A stretch of 64,000 bases of DNA from Dietzia sp. JS16-p6b (GCF_003052165.1 NZ_CP024869.1:1274001-1338000); one strand, 5' to 3'. Shown: positions 1-11,347, numbered from the stretch's first letter. The notes: generated from the letters alone by a model not told the origin. Numbers and translations are program-made.

Positions 1-1298
1 GACACGTTGCCGTCGAAGCCCCTCATCGCGATGGTCCCGATGTCGGTGCACGCCGCGGAGTCGCGCCCCGGCACCAACCGGGTGTCAGGCATGTTCATGT
101 CGTTGGCCACGGACATCGACGACCCGGTCGAGCGGCTGGAGTCCATCCGGGACGCCAACACCGTCGCCAAGGACCACACCGACGCGCTCGACGCCAATCT
201 CCTCACCGACTGGGCGCAGTTCGCGGCTCCGTCGGTGTTCGGGGTCCGCGGTCCGGATGTACTCGCGACTGAGGCTCTCGGAGCGGCACCCGGTGGTGCA
301 CAACCTCATCATCTCCAACGTGCCCGGCCCCAACATCCGCTCTACTTCCTCGGGGCCAGGGTGACCAAGATGCTGCCGATGGGGCCGGTGTTCCACGGAG
401 CCGGTCTCAACTGCACGGTGATGTCGCTCGATGGTGAACTGCACTTCGGGTTCATCGCGTGCAAGGACCTCGTTCCCGATCCGTGGCCCATGGCCCGCGC
501 GGTGGATGCGGCCGTGGCCGAACTGGTCGCCGCCGCCGACGAGCGGGAGGCGAACGGCACCCCCACCGCGGAGCGGAAGTCGGCCGCCGAGTTGGCGCAG
601 GTGCGCAAGCAGTCGAAGAAGGCCGGGCGTCAGTCACCGGCCAAGGATCAGGCCGGCTCGAGCGCCTCCGGCTCGAGCGCCTCCGGGAGGAAGAACCCGA
701 CGTCCACGGCGACGACCCGGAAGCCCTCATCGAAGAAGCCGACCGCAGCGACGGCGGCAGCCAGCACATCGGCGGAGCCGGAGAAGGCGCCGGCGAAGAA
801 GCACCGACGAAGAAGACACCGACGAAGAAGGCACCGGCGAAGAAGGCACCGGCGAAGAAGGCACCGGCAAGAAGGCACCGGCGAAAGGCACCGGACCAGA
901 AGGCTCCGGCGAAGAAGGCTCGGCGACGAAGTCGGGTGCGGCGAAGCCGACCGCCAAGAAGACCGCCTCCCGGAAGAAGGCCACGTCCACCGAGGACTCC
1001 GCCACCACACCCACGGACACCGCGCGCGCCACGAAGAAGGCCCCGACCCGGAACTCGGCCGGCAAGCCCACGGGATCCAAGCCCGCCACCCCCGCGCGCG
1101 GCCCCGCGGGATCGGCATCCGGCACTGTGGGCTCCGTGCCCAGACCAGACGACACCCCAGCGGCCGACCCCGGCCCCGGGCTCCTCGACCCCCACGACCT
1201 CGACCGCCCCGGCCGCCACCGTCAAGGCCGGCGGCCCGGCTGCGTCCTCCTCAGGGGGCGGTGAGACCGGGGACGACAGAGCGACCGGTCGGGCGTGA
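1..1298 (+). pseudogene. wax ester synthase/diacylglycerol acyltransferase, 3' part, frameshifted
   Basis: C-terminal part of a WS/DGAT-family acyltransferase (wax ester/triacylglycerol synthesis); the 5' part lies before the window. Family signatures seen: PLIAMVPMSV, TNRVSGMF, NVPGPNI, MGPVFHGAGLN, DGELHFGF. Reading continuity needs several frame changes: one extra G in the GGGG at 241-244, one missing C near 337-338 (these two compensate), then missing bases near 800 and 868 inside a Lys/Ala-rich tail (repeats of KKAPAKKAPA type), and a further change near 1100-1150. The final frame ends at TGA 1296-1298, overlapping the hemW GTG start, which supports this end. Either a decaying gene or sequencing errors in GC-rich, low-complexity DNA; I cannot tell which. 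Confidence 0.75.
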
Positions 1299-2512
1299 CG
1301 ACCGGGGTCACCGATCCCGCGGGTCTCGCGCTCTCACCGCCGCCGCGCGACGCGCGGGCACCCTTCGGGATCTATCTCCACGTCCCGTTCTGCGCGTCCC
1401 GGTGCGGCTACTGCGATTTCAACACCTACACCGCCGGGGAACTCGGGTCGGCCACGTCGCCCGCCGACTGGGAGCGCGCCGCCGCGCTGGAGATCGAGCG
1501 GGCGGCGACCGTCCTGGCCGGGTCCGGCACCCCGCCGCTGGTGGACACCGTCTTCGTCGGCGGGGGGACGCCGTCGCTGGTGGGTGCGGACGTCCTGGTG
1601 GGGATGCTGGGGCGCATCCGGTCCACGTTCGGACTGGCACCCGGCGCAGAGGTGACCACCGAGAGCAACCCCGAGTCCACCTCCCCCGAGTTCTTCGGGC
1701 GCCTGCGCGAGGGCGGGTTCACCCGGATCTCGCTCGGTATGCAGTCCACGGCGGCGCACGTCCTGAGGGTCCTGGACAGGGCGCACACCCCGGGGCGCCC
1801 GCAGGAGGCCGTCGCCGAGGCGGGTCGCGCCGGGTTCGACCACATCAACCTGGACGTGATCTACGGGACCCCCGGGGAGACCGACGACGACCTCGCCCGC
1901 ACCCTCGACGCCGTCGTGGAGTCCGGCGTGGACCACGTGTCCGCCTATTCGCTCATCGTCGAGGACGGCACCGCGTTGGCGCGGAGGATCCGGCGGGGAG
2001 AGCTGCCCGGAACCGTCGACGACGTGCTCGCCGACCGCTACGAGCAGGTGGCGCGACGGCTCGCGAGGGCGGGGTTCCACTGGTACGAGGTCTCCAACTT
2101 CGCGGCCGACGAGTCGGGATACTGTCGCCACAACATGGGGTACTGGCGCGGCGGCGACTGGTGGGGGATCGGTCCCGGGGCGCACAGCCACGTCGCCGGT
2201 GCCCGCTGGTGGAACCTGCGTCACCCGGCCCGGTACGCGGCCGCCTGCGACGCCGGTGACCTGCCGGTCGAGGGCGGGGAGCGGCTGACCGACGCCGACC
2301 GGCACCTCGAGCGGATCATGACCGGCCTCCGGCTGGCCGAAGGGCTCCCGGACGCCGCTTTCACCGCGCAGGAGCGGGCGCGGGCGGACCTCCAGGTATC
2401 GGCGGGCCTGCTGCGTCGCCGTCCGTCGGTCGGGGCCGACGACGGCGGGTACGCGTTGACCGACTCGGGCAGGCTGCTGGCGGACGGTGTCGTGCGCGAC
2501 GTCCTCCTCTGA
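1295..2512 (+). CDS. hemW: HemW-like radical SAM heme chaperone
   Basis: 405 residues, full length for the family. The 4Fe-4S/SAM motif is Cys33-x3-Cys37-x2-Cys40 (HVPFCASRCGYCDF), followed by VFVGGGTPS and the HemW-type MGYWRGGDWWGIGPGAHS block. HemW inserts heme into target enzymes; older annotations call it oxygen-independent coproporphyrinogen III oxidase. GTG start in a GTGA overlap with the preceding acyltransferase tail, so probably translationally coupled. hrcA follows after about 48 bp, the usual actinobacterial order. The HemW versus HemN assignment rests on this block and on length. Confidence 0.9.
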   Translation: MTTGVTDPAGLALSPPPRDARAPFGIYLHVPFCASRCGYCDFNTYTAGELGSATSPADWERAAALEIERAATVLAGSGTPPLVDTVFVGGGTPSLVGADVLVGMLGRIRSTFGLAPGAEVTTESNPESTSPEFFGRLREGGFTRISLGMQSTAAHVLRVLDRAHTPGRPQEAVAEAGRAGFDHINLDVIYGTPGETDDDLARTLDAVVESGVDHVSAYSLIVEDGTALARRIRRGELPGTVDDVLADRYEQVARRLARAGFHWYEVSNFAADESGYCRHNMGYWRGGDWWGIGPGAHSHVAGARWWNLRHPARYAAACDAGDLPVEGGERLTDADRHLERIMTGLRLAEGLPDAAFTAQERARADLQVSAGLLRRRPSVGADDGGYALTDSGRLLADGVVRDVLL

Positions 2513-2560
2513 CGCGCTGGATTAGAATCGTCCGTACGCAGCCAGTGAGAAGGGGAACCG

Positions 2561-3601
2561 ATGTCGAGTACGGCCGATCGTAGGACCGAGGTCCTGCGCG
2601 CGATCGTCTCCGACTACATCGCCTCGCACGAGCCCGTCGGCTCCAAGTCCCTGGTCGACCGCCATTCCCTGGGGGTCTCGAGCGCGACGATCCGCAACGA
2701 TATGGCCGTGCTCGAGGCGGAGGGCTTCATCGTCCAACCCCACACGAGTTCCGGACGGATCCCCACGGAGAAGGGCTACCGACATTTCGTCGACTCGATC
2801 GAGGAGATCACGCCGCTCTCGCGGGCGCAGCGTAAGGCCATCCAGGCGTTCCTCGAGGGTGCCGTCGACCTCGACGACGTCCTCCGGCGGGCCGTGCGGC
2901 TGCTGTCGCAGCTCACCCGCCAGGTCGCCGTCGTCCAGTACCCGGTGCTGGGACGCTCCACCGTGCGTCATCTCGAGGTGGTGAGCCTGGCACCCACCCG
3001 CCTGCTGTTGGTGCTGATCACCGACACCGGCAGGGTGGACCAGCGGACCGTCGACCTCGCCGCGGAGCTGACGGACGATCACCTGGCCGAACTCCGGGCG
3101 CTCCTCTCGGAGGCGGTGGCGGACAAGAGGCTCAGCGACGCCTCCGAGGCGCTGGCGGCCACCCCCGAGCGCGCGCGGCCGGAGTACCGCGACGCCGCGG
3201 AGAGGTGCGTGACGGTGCTGGTGGAGACCCTGGTGGAGCAGCCCGACGACCGCATCGTCCTGGGCGGTACCGCCAACCTCACCCGCAGCGCGGCCGATTT
3301 CGACGGTTCCCTGAGATCCGTCCTCGAGGCGTTGGAGGAGCAGGTCGTGATCCTCCGGTTGCTCTCGGCGGCGCAGTCCGTGGGGATGGGGGGCCCCGGC
3401 GGGGTCACCGTCCAGATCGGCGAGGAGACCCGGTCGGCGGAGATCCGCGGGGCGTCCGTGGTGTCCTCCGTGTACGGTTCCGGGCGCCAGATGCTGGGCG
3501 GGATGGGGGTGCTCGGGCCCACCAGGATGGACTACCCGGGAACAATCGCCTCGGTCGCCGCTGTTGCCCACTACGTGGGCGAGATCCTGTCCGGGCGCTG
3601 A
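2561..3601 (+). CDS. hrcA: heat-inducible transcription repressor HrcA
   Basis: 346 residues. N-terminal winged helix with [35 protein letters not shown]-type sequence (roughly residues 40-75) diagnostic of HrcA; the rest is the GAF-like dimerisation domain ending in [10 protein letters not shown]-like sequence ([17 protein letters not shown]). Represses chaperone genes by binding CIRCE operators and needs GroEL for activity. ATG start with a purine-rich SD (gagaagggga) just upstream. No CIRCE repeat is visible in the short upstream gap. Directly upstream of dnaJ, as in mycobacteria. Confidence 0.95.
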   Translation: MSSTADRRTEVLRAIVSDYIASHEPVGSKSLVDRHSLGVSSATIRNDMAVLEAEGFIVQPHTSSGRIPTEKGYRHFVDSIEEITPLSRAQRKAIQAFLEGAVDLDDVLRRAVRLLSQLTRQVAVVQYPVLGRSTVRHLEVVSLAPTRLLLVLITDTGRVDQRTVDLAAELTDDHLAELRALLSEAVADKRLSDASEALAATPERARPEYRDAAERCVTVLVETLVEQPDDRIVLGGTANLTRSAADFDGSLRSVLEALEEQVVILRLLSAAQSVGMGGPGGVTVQIGEETRSAEIRGASVVSSVYGSGRQMLGGMGVLGPTRMDYPGTIASVAAVAHYVGEILSGR

Positions 3602-3664
3602 CGCCCGTAGCCTCACCCGGGACCGGCGTCCCACCGACCTGATCCACATGACGAAAGGCGACAC

Positions 3665-4828
3665 GTGTCACGCGACTACTACGGGACCCTCGGGGTCGAT
3701 CGAGGTGCCTCGGAGTCCGAGATCAAGCGCGCCTACCGCAAGCTCGCCCGCGAGTTGCACCCCGATGTCAACCCGTCGGACGAGGCGCGTGAGCGGTTCA
3801 GCGAGATCACGGCGATCTACGAGGTGCTCACCGATCCCGAGAAGCGCCGCGTCGTGGACATGGGCGGCGATCCTCTGGACTCGTCTCCCGGTGGCGGATT
3901 CGGTGGCGGCTTCGGTGGCGGGGGTTTCGGCGCCGGCGGGGGGCTCGGCGACGTGTTCGAGGCGTTCTTCGGCGGCGGCGGCGGTGGCGGCGGACGTGGC
4001 CCCAGGAGCCGTGTGCAGCCGGGGTCGGACGCGCTGATCCGTGTGAACCTGTCCCTGGCGGAGTGCGCGACCGGCGTCACCAAGGAGATCCAGGTCGACA
4101 CGGCCGTCCTCTGCGAGACCTGCCACGGCAAGGGCTCCGCGACCGACGCGCCGCCCGCCAGGTGCGGGATGTGCCAGGGCCAGGGTGAGATCCAGTCCGT
4201 CCAGCGCTCCCTGTTGGGCAACATCATGACCAGCCGACCGTGCCCCACCTGCGCGGGGACCGGTGAGATCATCACCGATCCGTGCGGCGACTGCACCGGC
4301 CAGGGCCGCGTCCGCAAGCGCCGCACCGTGTCGGCCAAGATCCCGGCGGGTGTCGGCGGCGGGATGCGGATCCGGCTGTCCGGTCAGGGTGAGGTCGGCC
4401 CCGGAGGGGGCCCCGCCGGGGACCTCTACATCGAGGTCAACGAGCGCACCCACCCGGTGTTCGTCCGCGACGGCGAGGACCTGCACTGCACGGTCCGCGT
4501 CCCGGTCGTGGACGCCATCCTCGGCGGCCGGGTGGATCTGGAGACCGTCGTCGGAGACGACCTGGAGATCGACATCCCGGCCGGCACCCAGCCCGGGCAC
4601 ACGGTCACCCTGTCCGGCCGCGGGATGCCACGTGTCCGGGGCGGCGGTGCCGGTGACCTCACGGTCCACATGGAGGTCGTGATCCCGGACAAGCTGGACC
4701 GCAAGCGGCGGGACCTCGTGGAGCAGCTGCGCCGACTCGGTGGCGACTCGGCCGAGATCGTCAACGAGGACACCGCCCGCCGGGGCGGGTTGTTCTCACG
4801 GCTGCGCGACGCGGTCGCGGGTCACTGA
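3665..4828 (+). CDS. dnaJ: chaperone DnaJ (DnaJ2 type)
   Basis: 387 residues. J-domain with HPD at residues 32-34, a long Gly/Phe linker (about 75-115), four CxxCxGxG zinc repeats ([32 protein letters not shown]), then the C-terminal substrate-binding domains. Co-chaperone that stimulates DnaK. GTG start with an aaaggcgac SD region. The position after hrcA and before rsmE matches the second DnaJ (dnaJ2) of mycobacteria rather than the dnaK-operon copy. Confidence 0.95.
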   Translation: MSRDYYGTLGVDRGASESEIKRAYRKLARELHPDVNPSDEARERFSEITAIYEVLTDPEKRRVVDMGGDPLDSSPGGGFGGGFGGGGFGAGGGLGDVFEAFFGGGGGGGGRGPRSRVQPGSDALIRVNLSLAECATGVTKEIQVDTAVLCETCHGKGSATDAPPARCGMCQGQGEIQSVQRSLLGNIMTSRPCPTCAGTGEIITDPCGDCTGQGRVRKRRTVSAKIPAGVGGGMRIRLSGQGEVGPGGGPAGDLYIEVNERTHPVFVRDGEDLHCTVRVPVVDAILGGRVDLETVVGDDLEIDIPAGTQPGHTVTLSGRGMPRVRGGGAGDLTVHMEVVIPDKLDRKRRDLVEQLRRLGGDSAEIVNEDTARRGGLFSRLRDAVAGH

Positions 4829-4832
4829 CCCG

Positions 4833-5630
4833 GTGACCCCGCCTCTGTTCCGGCTCGACGCGGTGCCCGCCGTCGGCGAGACCGCCGTACTGGACGGGGC
4901 CGAGGGGCGACACGCCGGCTCGGCCCTGCGGGTGCGGCCCGGGGAGCTGCTCCGCGTCGGTGACGGCCGCGGCCGGGTGGCGGACTGCTCGGTCCTGACG
5001 TCGGGGCCCGGCCGGGTCGAGGCCGAGGTCCTGGCCGTCACCACGGTCGACCGACCGACCCCCCTGGTGACGGTGGTGCAGGCGCTGCCCAAGTCCGAGC
5101 GGAGCGAGCTCGCCGTGGAACTGGCCACCGAGGCCGGGGCCGACCGGATCGTGCCGTGGCAGGCGGACCGGTGCGTGAGCCGCTGGGCGGGGCCCAAGCT
5201 CGACAAGGGCCGGGCCAAGTGGGCCAACGCGGCCCGCGCCGCCGCCAAGCAGTCCAGGCGGGAATGGGAGCCGGAGATCGGCGACGTCCTCGACTCCGCC
5301 GGCCTCACCGCGTTCGTGGCCGAGGAGGTCGCGGCCGGTGCGCTCGCACTGGTGTTGCACGAGGGCGGTGCCGCCCGTGTCGCGGATGCCGTGACCGCGG
5401 CGGGGCCGGTCGAGCGGATCGTCCTCGTCGTCGGACCCGAGGGCGGCGTCTCCGACGCCGAGATCGACGCGCTCACCCACGCCGGGGCCCGCGCCGTCGT
5501 CCTGGGGCCCGAGGTGCTGCGCACCTCCAGCGCCGCCGCGGTCGCGCTGGGTGCACTCGGAGTTCTCACGCGGAGATGGGCCCGCGCTGGTACTACACTC
5601 GACCCGACCGCACCACCACCCAGGAAGTGA
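4833..5630 (+). CDS. rsmE: 16S rRNA (uracil-1498-N3)-methyltransferase RsmE
   Basis: 265 residues from the GTG at 4833, four bases after the dnaJ stop; longer upstream reading in this frame overlaps dnaJ and is not RsmE-like. PUA-like N-terminal domain with EGRHAGSALRVRPGELL, then a SPOUT methyltransferase domain with LVVGPEGGVSDAEI and LGPEVLRTSSAAAVAL, the SAM-binding trefoil-knot signatures. Methylates U1498 in 16S rRNA of the small subunit. Likely co-transcribed with dnaJ. Confidence 0.93.
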   Translation: MTPPLFRLDAVPAVGETAVLDGAEGRHAGSALRVRPGELLRVGDGRGRVADCSVLTSGPGRVEAEVLAVTTVDRPTPLVTVVQALPKSERSELAVELATEAGADRIVPWQADRCVSRWAGPKLDKGRAKWANAARAAAKQSRREWEPEIGDVLDSAGLTAFVAEEVAAGALALVLHEGGAARVADAVTAAGPVERIVLVVGPEGGVSDAEIDALTHAGARAVVLGPEVLRTSSAAAVALGALGVLTRRWARAGTTLDPTAPPPRK

Positions 5631-5659
5631 TCCACGTAGGTACCCGAGAGAACGACGCA

Positions 5660-6721
5660 GTGACAGAGTCGGTCGAGCGAACGCACCGTGACGACCGGAC
5701 AGGCCCCGGCGGCCCGCCCGCGCGCACGGCTGTTCAGCTCGACCCCGATCTGGCGATGGCGGTGCTGGGCGCCGCGGACGCCAACCTCCGGGCGCTCGAG
5801 GAGCTGCTCGACGCGGACCTCCACGTGCGCGGCGGCACCATGACCCTGTCGGGTGAGCCCGGCGCCGTCGACCAGGCCTCCCGCGTGGTCTCGGACCTGC
5901 TGCGGCAGGCCGGGAGGGGGGTCGAGATCACCCCGGCGTCGGTGCGGCGCTCGGTGGAGATCCTCGCCGATTCGGGTCCGTTGACCCCCGAGGAGGTGTT
6001 GGGCACCGACGTGCTGTCCCGTCGCGGGGGGATGATCCGCCCCAAGACGGTGGGGCAGAAGCGGTACGTCGACGCAATCGACGACCACACCGTGGTGTTC
6101 GGGCTCGGACCGGCGGGGACGGGCAAGACCTACCTCGCCATGGCCAAAGCGGTCGCCGCGCTGCGGGCCAAGGACGTCAGCCGCATCATCCTCACCCGCC
6201 CGGCGGTCGAGGCCGGTGAGCGGCTCGGCTATCTGCCCGGCACGCTGCACGAGAAGATCGACCCGTACCTCCGGCCGCTGTACGACTCGCTCCACGACAT
6301 GATGGACCCCGAGGCGATCCCCAAGCTCATGGCCGCGGGGGTGATCGAGGTGGCACCGCTGGCCTACATGCGCGGGCGCACCCTCAACGACGCGTTCATC
6401 ATCCTCGACGAGGCGCAGAACACCACCCCCGAGCAGATGAAGATGTTCCTCACGCGCCTCGGGTTCGGCTCGAAGATCGTGGTGACGGGGGACATCACCC
6501 AGATCGACCTCCCGGGCGGGCGGCGTTCCGGCCTCAAGGTGGTGCGCGACATCCTCAAGGGGGTCCCCGACATCCACTTCTCCGAGCTCACCTCCGCCGA
6601 CGTCGTGCGGCACGCGCTGGTGGCCCGGATCGTCGACGCCTACGCCAAGCACGAGGAGCGCCTCGAACGGGGCGAGGACCCCACGACCGGACACAGGAAC
6701 AGGGAGCACCGCCGCAGATGA
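5660..6721 (+). CDS. phoH: PhoH-family ATPase
   Basis: 353 residues from GTG 5660, the start that gives the family length; upstream codons in this frame overlap rsmE. Walker [26 protein letters not shown], Walker [10 protein letters not shown] and [10 protein letters not shown] are all PhoH signatures. Cytoplasmic RNA-associated ATPase. Its stop overlaps the ybeY start (ATGA at 6718), and the phoH-ybeY-corC-era order is widely conserved, pointing to a role in rRNA maturation and ribosome assembly. Confidence 0.93.
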   Translation: MTESVERTHRDDRTGPGGPPARTAVQLDPDLAMAVLGAADANLRALEELLDADLHVRGGTMTLSGEPGAVDQASRVVSDLLRQAGRGVEITPASVRRSVEILADSGPLTPEEVLGTDVLSRRGGMIRPKTVGQKRYVDAIDDHTVVFGLGPAGTGKTYLAMAKAVAALRAKDVSRIILTRPAVEAGERLGYLPGTLHEKIDPYLRPLYDSLHDMMDPEAIPKLMAAGVIEVAPLAYMRGRTLNDAFIILDEAQNTTPEQMKMFLTRLGFGSKIVVTGDITQIDLPGGRRSGLKVVRDILKGVPDIHFSELTSADVVRHALVARIVDAYAKHEERLERGEDPTTGHRNREHRRR

Positions 6722-7212
6722 GCATCGAGGTCGCCAACGAGTCGGGGGTGGAGGTCGACGAGGCAGAGCTCATCGACGTCGCCGCGTTCGTGATCGCCCG
6801 GATGGACGTGCACCCGGCCGCCGAACTGTCGGTCACGCTCGTGGACAAGGACACCATGGCCGATCTCCACGTGACGTGGATGAACCTCCCGGGTCCCACC
6901 GACGTCATGAGCTTCCCCATGGACGAGCTCTCCCCGGGCGGGCGCCCCGACCTGCCCGACCCCGGGCCGGCGATGCTCGGGGACATCGTGTTGTGTCCGG
7001 CGTTCGCCGCCGACCAGGCCGCCAGCTCCGGGCATCCGCTCGCGCACGAGCTCGCGCTGCTGACCGTGCACGGGTGCCTGCACCTGCTCGGGTACGACCA
7101 CGCCGAGCCGGCCGAGGAGCGGGAGATGTTCGGCCTGCAGAACGAGCTGTTGGGCGAGTGGTACGACCACCGGGACGCCTCGCAGGACGACGCCCCGCGC
7201 GCGGACGCCTGA
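6718..7212 (+). CDS. ybeY: endoribonuclease YbeY
   Basis: 164 residues. Zinc-binding [11 protein letters not shown] motif (H-x3-H-x5-H) near residue 120 and [10 protein letters not shown] upstream, both diagnostic. Single-strand RNA endonuclease needed for 16S rRNA 3'-end processing and 70S quality control. ATG start overlaps the phoH stop; the next gene starts three bases after its stop, so the three genes form a coupled operon. Confidence 0.95.
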   Translation: MSIEVANESGVEVDEAELIDVAAFVIARMDVHPAAELSVTLVDKDTMADLHVTWMNLPGPTDVMSFPMDELSPGGRPDLPDPGPAMLGDIVLCPAFAADQAASSGHPLAHELALLTVHGCLHLLGYDHAEPAEEREMFGLQNELLGEWYDHRDASQDDAPRADA

Positions 7213-7215
7213 CCC

Positions 7216-8541
7216 GTGGACCAGATCATCCTCACCGCTGTCGCGGCTGCACTGCTCATCCTGCTCGCCGGCGTCTTCGCCGCCCTCGACGCGGCGCTGA
7301 GCACCGTGTCGGTGGCCCGGGTCGAGGAGATGGCCAAGGAGTCCCGCTACGGGGCCGCGAGGCTCTCCCGGATGCTGCTCACCCGTCCGCGCTACATCAA
7401 TGTCACGGTGCTGCTGCATCTGTTGAGCCTGATCTCCGGCGTCGTGCTCCTCACCGTCGTGTCCGCCGAACTCATCGAGTCCACGGCCTGGGCGCTGGTC
7501 GGTGTGATCGCGGTGATGACCATCGCGGCGTATGTCGTGGCCGGCGTCGGCCCCCGCACGCTGGGACGCCAGCACGCGTACTCGCTCGCCCTGGGGGCCT
7601 CGACCCCGATGTGGGTGCTCGGAATGGTCCTGGGCCCCGTCGCCAGCCTTCTGGTGGGTGTCGGCAACGCCGTCACCCCGGGCCGGGGATTCCGCAACGG
7701 GCCGTTCGCCACCGAGATCGAACTGCTCGAGATCGTGGACATGGCCCGAGAGCGCGGCGTCGTGGCCGACGACGAATCGCGCATGATCCAGTCGGTGTTC
7801 GAGCTCGGGGACACCACCGCGCGCGAGGTCATGACCCCGCGGACGGAGATGGTGTGGATCGAATCGTCCAAGACGGTCGGTCAGGCCGCCCGGCTCGCCG
7901 TCAAGTCGGGGTACTCCCGGATCCCCGTGGTGGACGGTGACAACTCCGACGACGTGGTGGGGGTGATCTACCTCCGCGACATCGTGGCGCGACTCGACGA
8001 CCCCGACGGCCGCGCGGCTCCGGTCTCGGAGGTGATGCGTCCCGCGGTGTTCGTTCCGGACGCCAAGAGGATCGATGACCTCCTGTCGGAGATGCAGCGG
8101 GACCACAACCACCTGGCGATCCTGGTCGACGAGTACGGCGGGACCGCCGGACTGGTGTCGATCGAGGACATCCTCGAGGAGATCGTCGGTGAGATCGTGG
8201 ACGAGTACGACACCACCGAGGTGCCCCCCGTCGAGGAGTTGGAGGGCGGTCGGTACCGGCTGTCGGCCCGGCTCGGTCTGGACGAGGTCGCCGAGCTGTT
8301 CGACGTGGAGTTCGCGGACGAGGTGACCGAGGAGGTCGAGACCATCGGGGGCCTGATGGCGCTCGAGCTCGGCCGCGTCCCCCTGCCGGGAGCGCACGTG
8401 GTCTCCGTCGGCCTGGACCTGCGCGCCGAGGGCGGTCACGACCGTCGCGGCCGGGTCAGGGTGATCACCGTGGTGGCCGAGAAGCTCGACCCGGCCGCCG
8501 GTGACGACGCAGACGAGAACGACGACGAGGAGAACCGATGA
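7216..8541 (+). CDS. CorC/HlyC-type CBS-domain membrane protein
   Basis: 441 residues, GTG start. N-terminal DUF21/CNNM membrane domain with about four hydrophobic segments (residues 1-150; first segment [20 protein letters not shown]), then two CBS domains (about 200-330, with [31 protein letters not shown]) and a C-terminal CorC_HlyC domain with YRLSARL. Family members are linked to magnesium/cobalt homeostasis; the 'hemolysin' label is historical. ATGA overlap with era at 8538 indicates coupling. Confidence 0.9.
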   Translation: MDQIILTAVAAALLILLAGVFAALDAALSTVSVARVEEMAKESRYGAARLSRMLLTRPRYINVTVLLHLLSLISGVVLLTVVSAELIESTAWALVGVIAVMTIAAYVVAGVGPRTLGRQHAYSLALGASTPMWVLGMVLGPVASLLVGVGNAVTPGRGFRNGPFATEIELLEIVDMARERGVVADDESRMIQSVFELGDTTAREVMTPRTEMVWIESSKTVGQAARLAVKSGYSRIPVVDGDNSDDVVGVIYLRDIVARLDDPDGRAAPVSEVMRPAVFVPDAKRIDDLLSEMQRDHNHLAILVDEYGGTAGLVSIEDILEEIVGEIVDEYDTTEVPPVEELEGGRYRLSARLGLDEVAELFDVEFADEVTEEVETIGGLMALELGRVPLPGAHVVSVGLDLRAEGGHDRRGRVRVITVVAEKLDPAAGDDADENDDEENR

Positions 8542-9446
8542 CCACCCCAGAGGGCTTCCGGAGCGGATTCGTCAGCTTCGTCGGTCGGCCGAACACCGGC
8601 AAGTCCACCCTCACCAACGCGTTGGTGGGCGAGAAGATCGCGATCACCTCCTCCCGCCCCCAGACCACGCGCCACGCGATCCGTGGGCTGGTCCACCGGC
8701 CCGACGCCCAGATCATCCTGGTGGACACACCGGGGCTGCACAGACCGCGCACCCTGTTGGGCGAGCGGCTGAACGCCCTGGTGGAGGACACCTACTCCGA
8801 CGTCGACCTCATCGGGCTGTGCATCCCGGCGGGGGAGCGGATCGGCCCCGGGGACCGCTGGATCCTCGAGCAGGTACGCAAGCTCTGTCCCACGACCCCG
8901 ATCCTGGGTCTGGTCACGAAGATCGACACCGTCTCCAAGCAGAAGGTCATGGAGCAGTTGGTCGCGGTGTCCACGCTCCTCGGGCCGGAGGCCGAGGTCG
9001 TCCCGGTCTCCGCCGCGTCCGGTGAGCAGGTGGACGTGGTGGCGGACGTGATCGCCTCCCTGCTCCCCGAGGGACCGCGGTTCTACCCCGAGGACGTGAT
9101 CACCGAGGAGTCCGACGAGACCAGGATGTCCGAGCTCATCCGCGAGGCCGCACTCGAGGGCGTCCGCGACGAACTGCCCCACTCGATCGCCGTGTCGATC
9201 GAGGAGGTGCTGCCGCGAGAGGGACGTGATGACATGGTGGACGTCCACGCGACCGTCTACGTCGAGCGGCAGAGCCAGAAGGCGATCGTCCTGGGCAAGG
9301 GTGGCTCGCGCATGCGTGAGGTGGGCACCCGGGCCAGGGCGGGGATCGAGGAGCTGCTCGGGACCAGGGTGTACCTGGACCTGCATGTCAAGGTCCTCAA
9401 GGAGTGGCAGCGCGACCCCAAGATGCTCGGGAGACTCGGCTTCTAG
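8538..9446 (+). CDS. era: GTPase Era
   Basis: 302 residues. G1 GRPNTGKS (16-23), G3 DTPG, G4-like TKID, and a C-terminal KH domain (from about 215) with [19 protein letters not shown]. Binds the 3' end of 16S rRNA during small-subunit assembly. Typical length. Starts inside the stop of the CBS protein gene; last gene of the rightward run before an inserted leftward esterase. Confidence 0.95.
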   Translation: MTTPEGFRSGFVSFVGRPNTGKSTLTNALVGEKIAITSSRPQTTRHAIRGLVHRPDAQIILVDTPGLHRPRTLLGERLNALVEDTYSDVDLIGLCIPAGERIGPGDRWILEQVRKLCPTTPILGLVTKIDTVSKQKVMEQLVAVSTLLGPEAEVVPVSAASGEQVDVVADVIASLLPEGPRFYPEDVITEESDETRMSELIREAALEGVRDELPHSIAVSIEEVLPREGRDDMVDVHATVYVERQSQKAIVLGKGGSRMREVGTRARAGIEELLGTRVYLDLHVKVLKEWQRDPKMLGRLGF

Positions 9447-9465
9447 ACCGCTGGCGCGATCGCTC

Positions 9466-10380
9466 CTAACCCACGGCCGAACGCACGATCCCCACGATCG
9501 TCTCCCGCGCGGCCCGGCCCTCGGGGGTGGGTTGCAGCGGGTGCACGTGCAGTAGGTCCTTCTCCTCGACATAGGTGACGTCGACGCCGGCGGCGCGAGC
9601 CCGCTCCACCCCGAGGCGCACGTCCGGCAGGACGATGTCGCGGGTGGCGGCGAAGACCGTCAGGGGACCCAGACCGGTGAAGTCCCCGCACAGCGGGCTC
9701 ACCCGCGGGTCGTCCAGGGGCAGGTCGACCCGCCAGGCGTCGATGAACACCCGCAGACCCTCACGGGCGAGCCACGGGTCACGGGGCTGGACCCGGTCGA
9801 TGTCCGGGTTGTCCATCGCCAGGTCGAGTGCGGGGGAGATCAGGATCGTCGCGGGAAGCGGGGGGACACCCCGATCCCGCAGCTCCATGACCGCGGACAG
9901 CGCGATCTGTCCCCCCGCGCTGTCACCGGCGAGACACACCGGGTCGTGCTCGGCGAGCTCGTCCCGCACCAGGTCGGCCACCCCGGACACCACGCTCGCC
10001 GCCGTTCCACGGTTCGATGCCGTCACCGGTCCGGCCAGGGGGTAGACCGGCACCAGGACGCGGGTGTGGGCCTCGGCGGCCATCTGGGCGCACAGTCGCC
10101 AGTGCGGCGCGACGATCTCCTTGGCCCAGCCTCCACCGTGGACGTAGACCACGGTGCCGCTCGCGGGTGCCTCGGCGGGTTCCAGTACGTAGACCGGCCA
10201 CCCGTTCCGGTCGGCACGGGTGAGCCGGACATCGTCACGCAATCGCGGCGGGGCGTACGACGCCGGACGCACCGCGGCCTCGTCGAGGAAGTCACGGGCA
10301 CGCTGTGGCTCGGCGAACAGGCGCTGCCGCCGGGTGGCGCGGATGAGCAGAGGGATGAGGTGGGAGGCGAGACTGGGCAC
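9466..10380 (-). CDS. alpha/beta hydrolase, hormone-sensitive-lipase type esterase
   Basis: 304 residues. Oxyanion-hole motif HGGGW (81-85), nucleophile motif GDSAGG (Ser154), a likely acid in ATRDIVLPD and a likely His in LLHVHPL near the end: the family IV (HSL) esterase pattern. Substrate unknown; short acyl esters are likely. No signal peptide, so probably cytoplasmic. Transcribed against its neighbours era and recO, with its start facing recO. Confidence 0.85.
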   Translation of the reverse strand: MPSLASHLIPLLIRATRRQRLFAEPQRARDFLDEAAVRPASYAPPRLRDDVRLTRADRNGWPVYVLEPAEAPASGTVVYVHGGGWAKEIVAPHWRLCAQMAAEAHTRVLVPVYPLAGPVTASNRGTAASVVSGVADLVRDELAEHDPVCLAGDSAGGQIALSAVMELRDRGVPPLPATILISPALDLAMDNPDIDRVQPRDPWLAREGLRVFIDAWRVDLPLDDPRVSPLCGDFTGLGPLTVFAATRDIVLPDVRLGVERARAAGVDVTYVEEKDLLHVHPLQPTPEGRAARETIVGIVRSAVG

Positions 10381-10468
10381 AACGAGACACTAGCCCTCGC
10401 CGGGGGACCCGGTGCTCATCCGGGAGTGGGACAATGGTCGTCTACGCCCCGCAGGCGAGGAGGCCCGG

Positions 10469-11347
10469 ATGCACCCGTTCACCGACACCGGTCTCGTCGT
10501 GCGCACCTACGACCTGGGTGAGGCGGACCGGATCGTCACACTCCTCACCCAGCACCACGGGTTGGTCAGGGCCGTCGCCCGCGCGGTGCGCCGCACCCGG
10601 TCGCGGATGGGCGCCAGCCTGGAGCCGTTCGCCGTGGTGGAGGTGCAGATCGCCCCGGGTCGGGGCCGCAGCGGACTGGGTTCCGTCAGGCAGGCGTCGA
10701 GCCGTGAGTCGCTGGCCCGCCCCCTCGTGGCGGACTATCCGGCGTACACCTCGGCCTGCGTCGTCCTGGAGACCGCGGAGCGGTTGGCGGGTGAGGAGGG
10801 CGCACCCACACCGAGACTGCTCGGCCTCGCCGTCGGGGCGCTGCGCTCCCTGGCCGAACACCGGCGGCCGCCGGGCCTGGTCGCCGACGCGTTCCTCCTT
10901 CGCGCCATGGCGGCGTCCGGCTGGGAGCCGGTCCTGGACCGCTGCGTGCTCTGCGGCGTGGTGGGGCCGCACAGGGCGTTCCACGTGGCATCCGGTGGAA
11001 CCGTCTGCGTGCACTGCAGGCCGCAGGGGTGTGCCATGCTCTCCCCGGGTGTCGCCGAGCACCTGTCGGCACTGTTAGCCGGACGGTGGGATGGCGTGGC
11101 GGTCTCGTCCTCGGCGGTCATCCGCCAGGCCTCCGGGATCGCCGCCGATCATCTGCAGTGGCATCTCGAGCGGGACCTGCGCAGTCTGCCGCTGGTCGAC
11201 CGCGACGGGATCGATCGTGGTGGAACGGACCGCTCTGTCCCCGGCCCGGGCGCTGCCGTGCCCCTGACCGCCGAACCCCCGCCTGCCGGACCCCTGTCCC
11301 CCGAACCTGTTGAGGAGCCTCGTGCCCGGACTACCCAGATTCCGTAA
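10469..11347 (+). CDS. recO: DNA repair protein RecO
   Basis: 292 residues from ATG 10469, which has an SD (gcgaggagg) and begins with the family's [27 protein letters not shown]-type N-terminal OB fold. A CxxC-x(n)-CxxC zinc finger is seen (CVLCG...CVHC). RecO loads RecA with RecR on SSB-coated DNA. A Pro-rich tail of about 45 residues follows the conserved domain. The 3' end overlaps uppS. Confidence 0.93.
   Translation: MHPFTDTGLVVRTYDLGEADRIVTLLTQHHGLVRAVARAVRRTRSRMGASLEPFAVVEVQIAPGRGRSGLGSVRQASSRESLARPLVADYPAYTSACVVLETAERLAGEEGAPTPRLLGLAVGALRSLAEHRRPPGLVADAFLLRAMAASGWEPVLDRCVLCGVVGPHRAFHVASGGTVCVHCRPQGCAMLSPGVAEHLSALLAGRWDGVAVSSSAVIRQASGIAADHLQWHLERDLRSLPLVDRDGIDRGGTDRSVPGPGAAVPLTAEPPPAGPLSPEPVEEPRARTTQIP

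Noticed and set aside
7-2259. A 750-codon open frame running from the acyltransferase through hemW
   Set aside because: Beyond about position 800 it is an Arg/His/Pro-rich shadow frame of the Lys/Ala tail and of hemW; hemW itself is in another frame with full motifs.
2513-2560. CIRCE operator before hrcA
   Set aside because: No TTAGCACTC/GAGTGCTAA inverted repeat is present in the gap.
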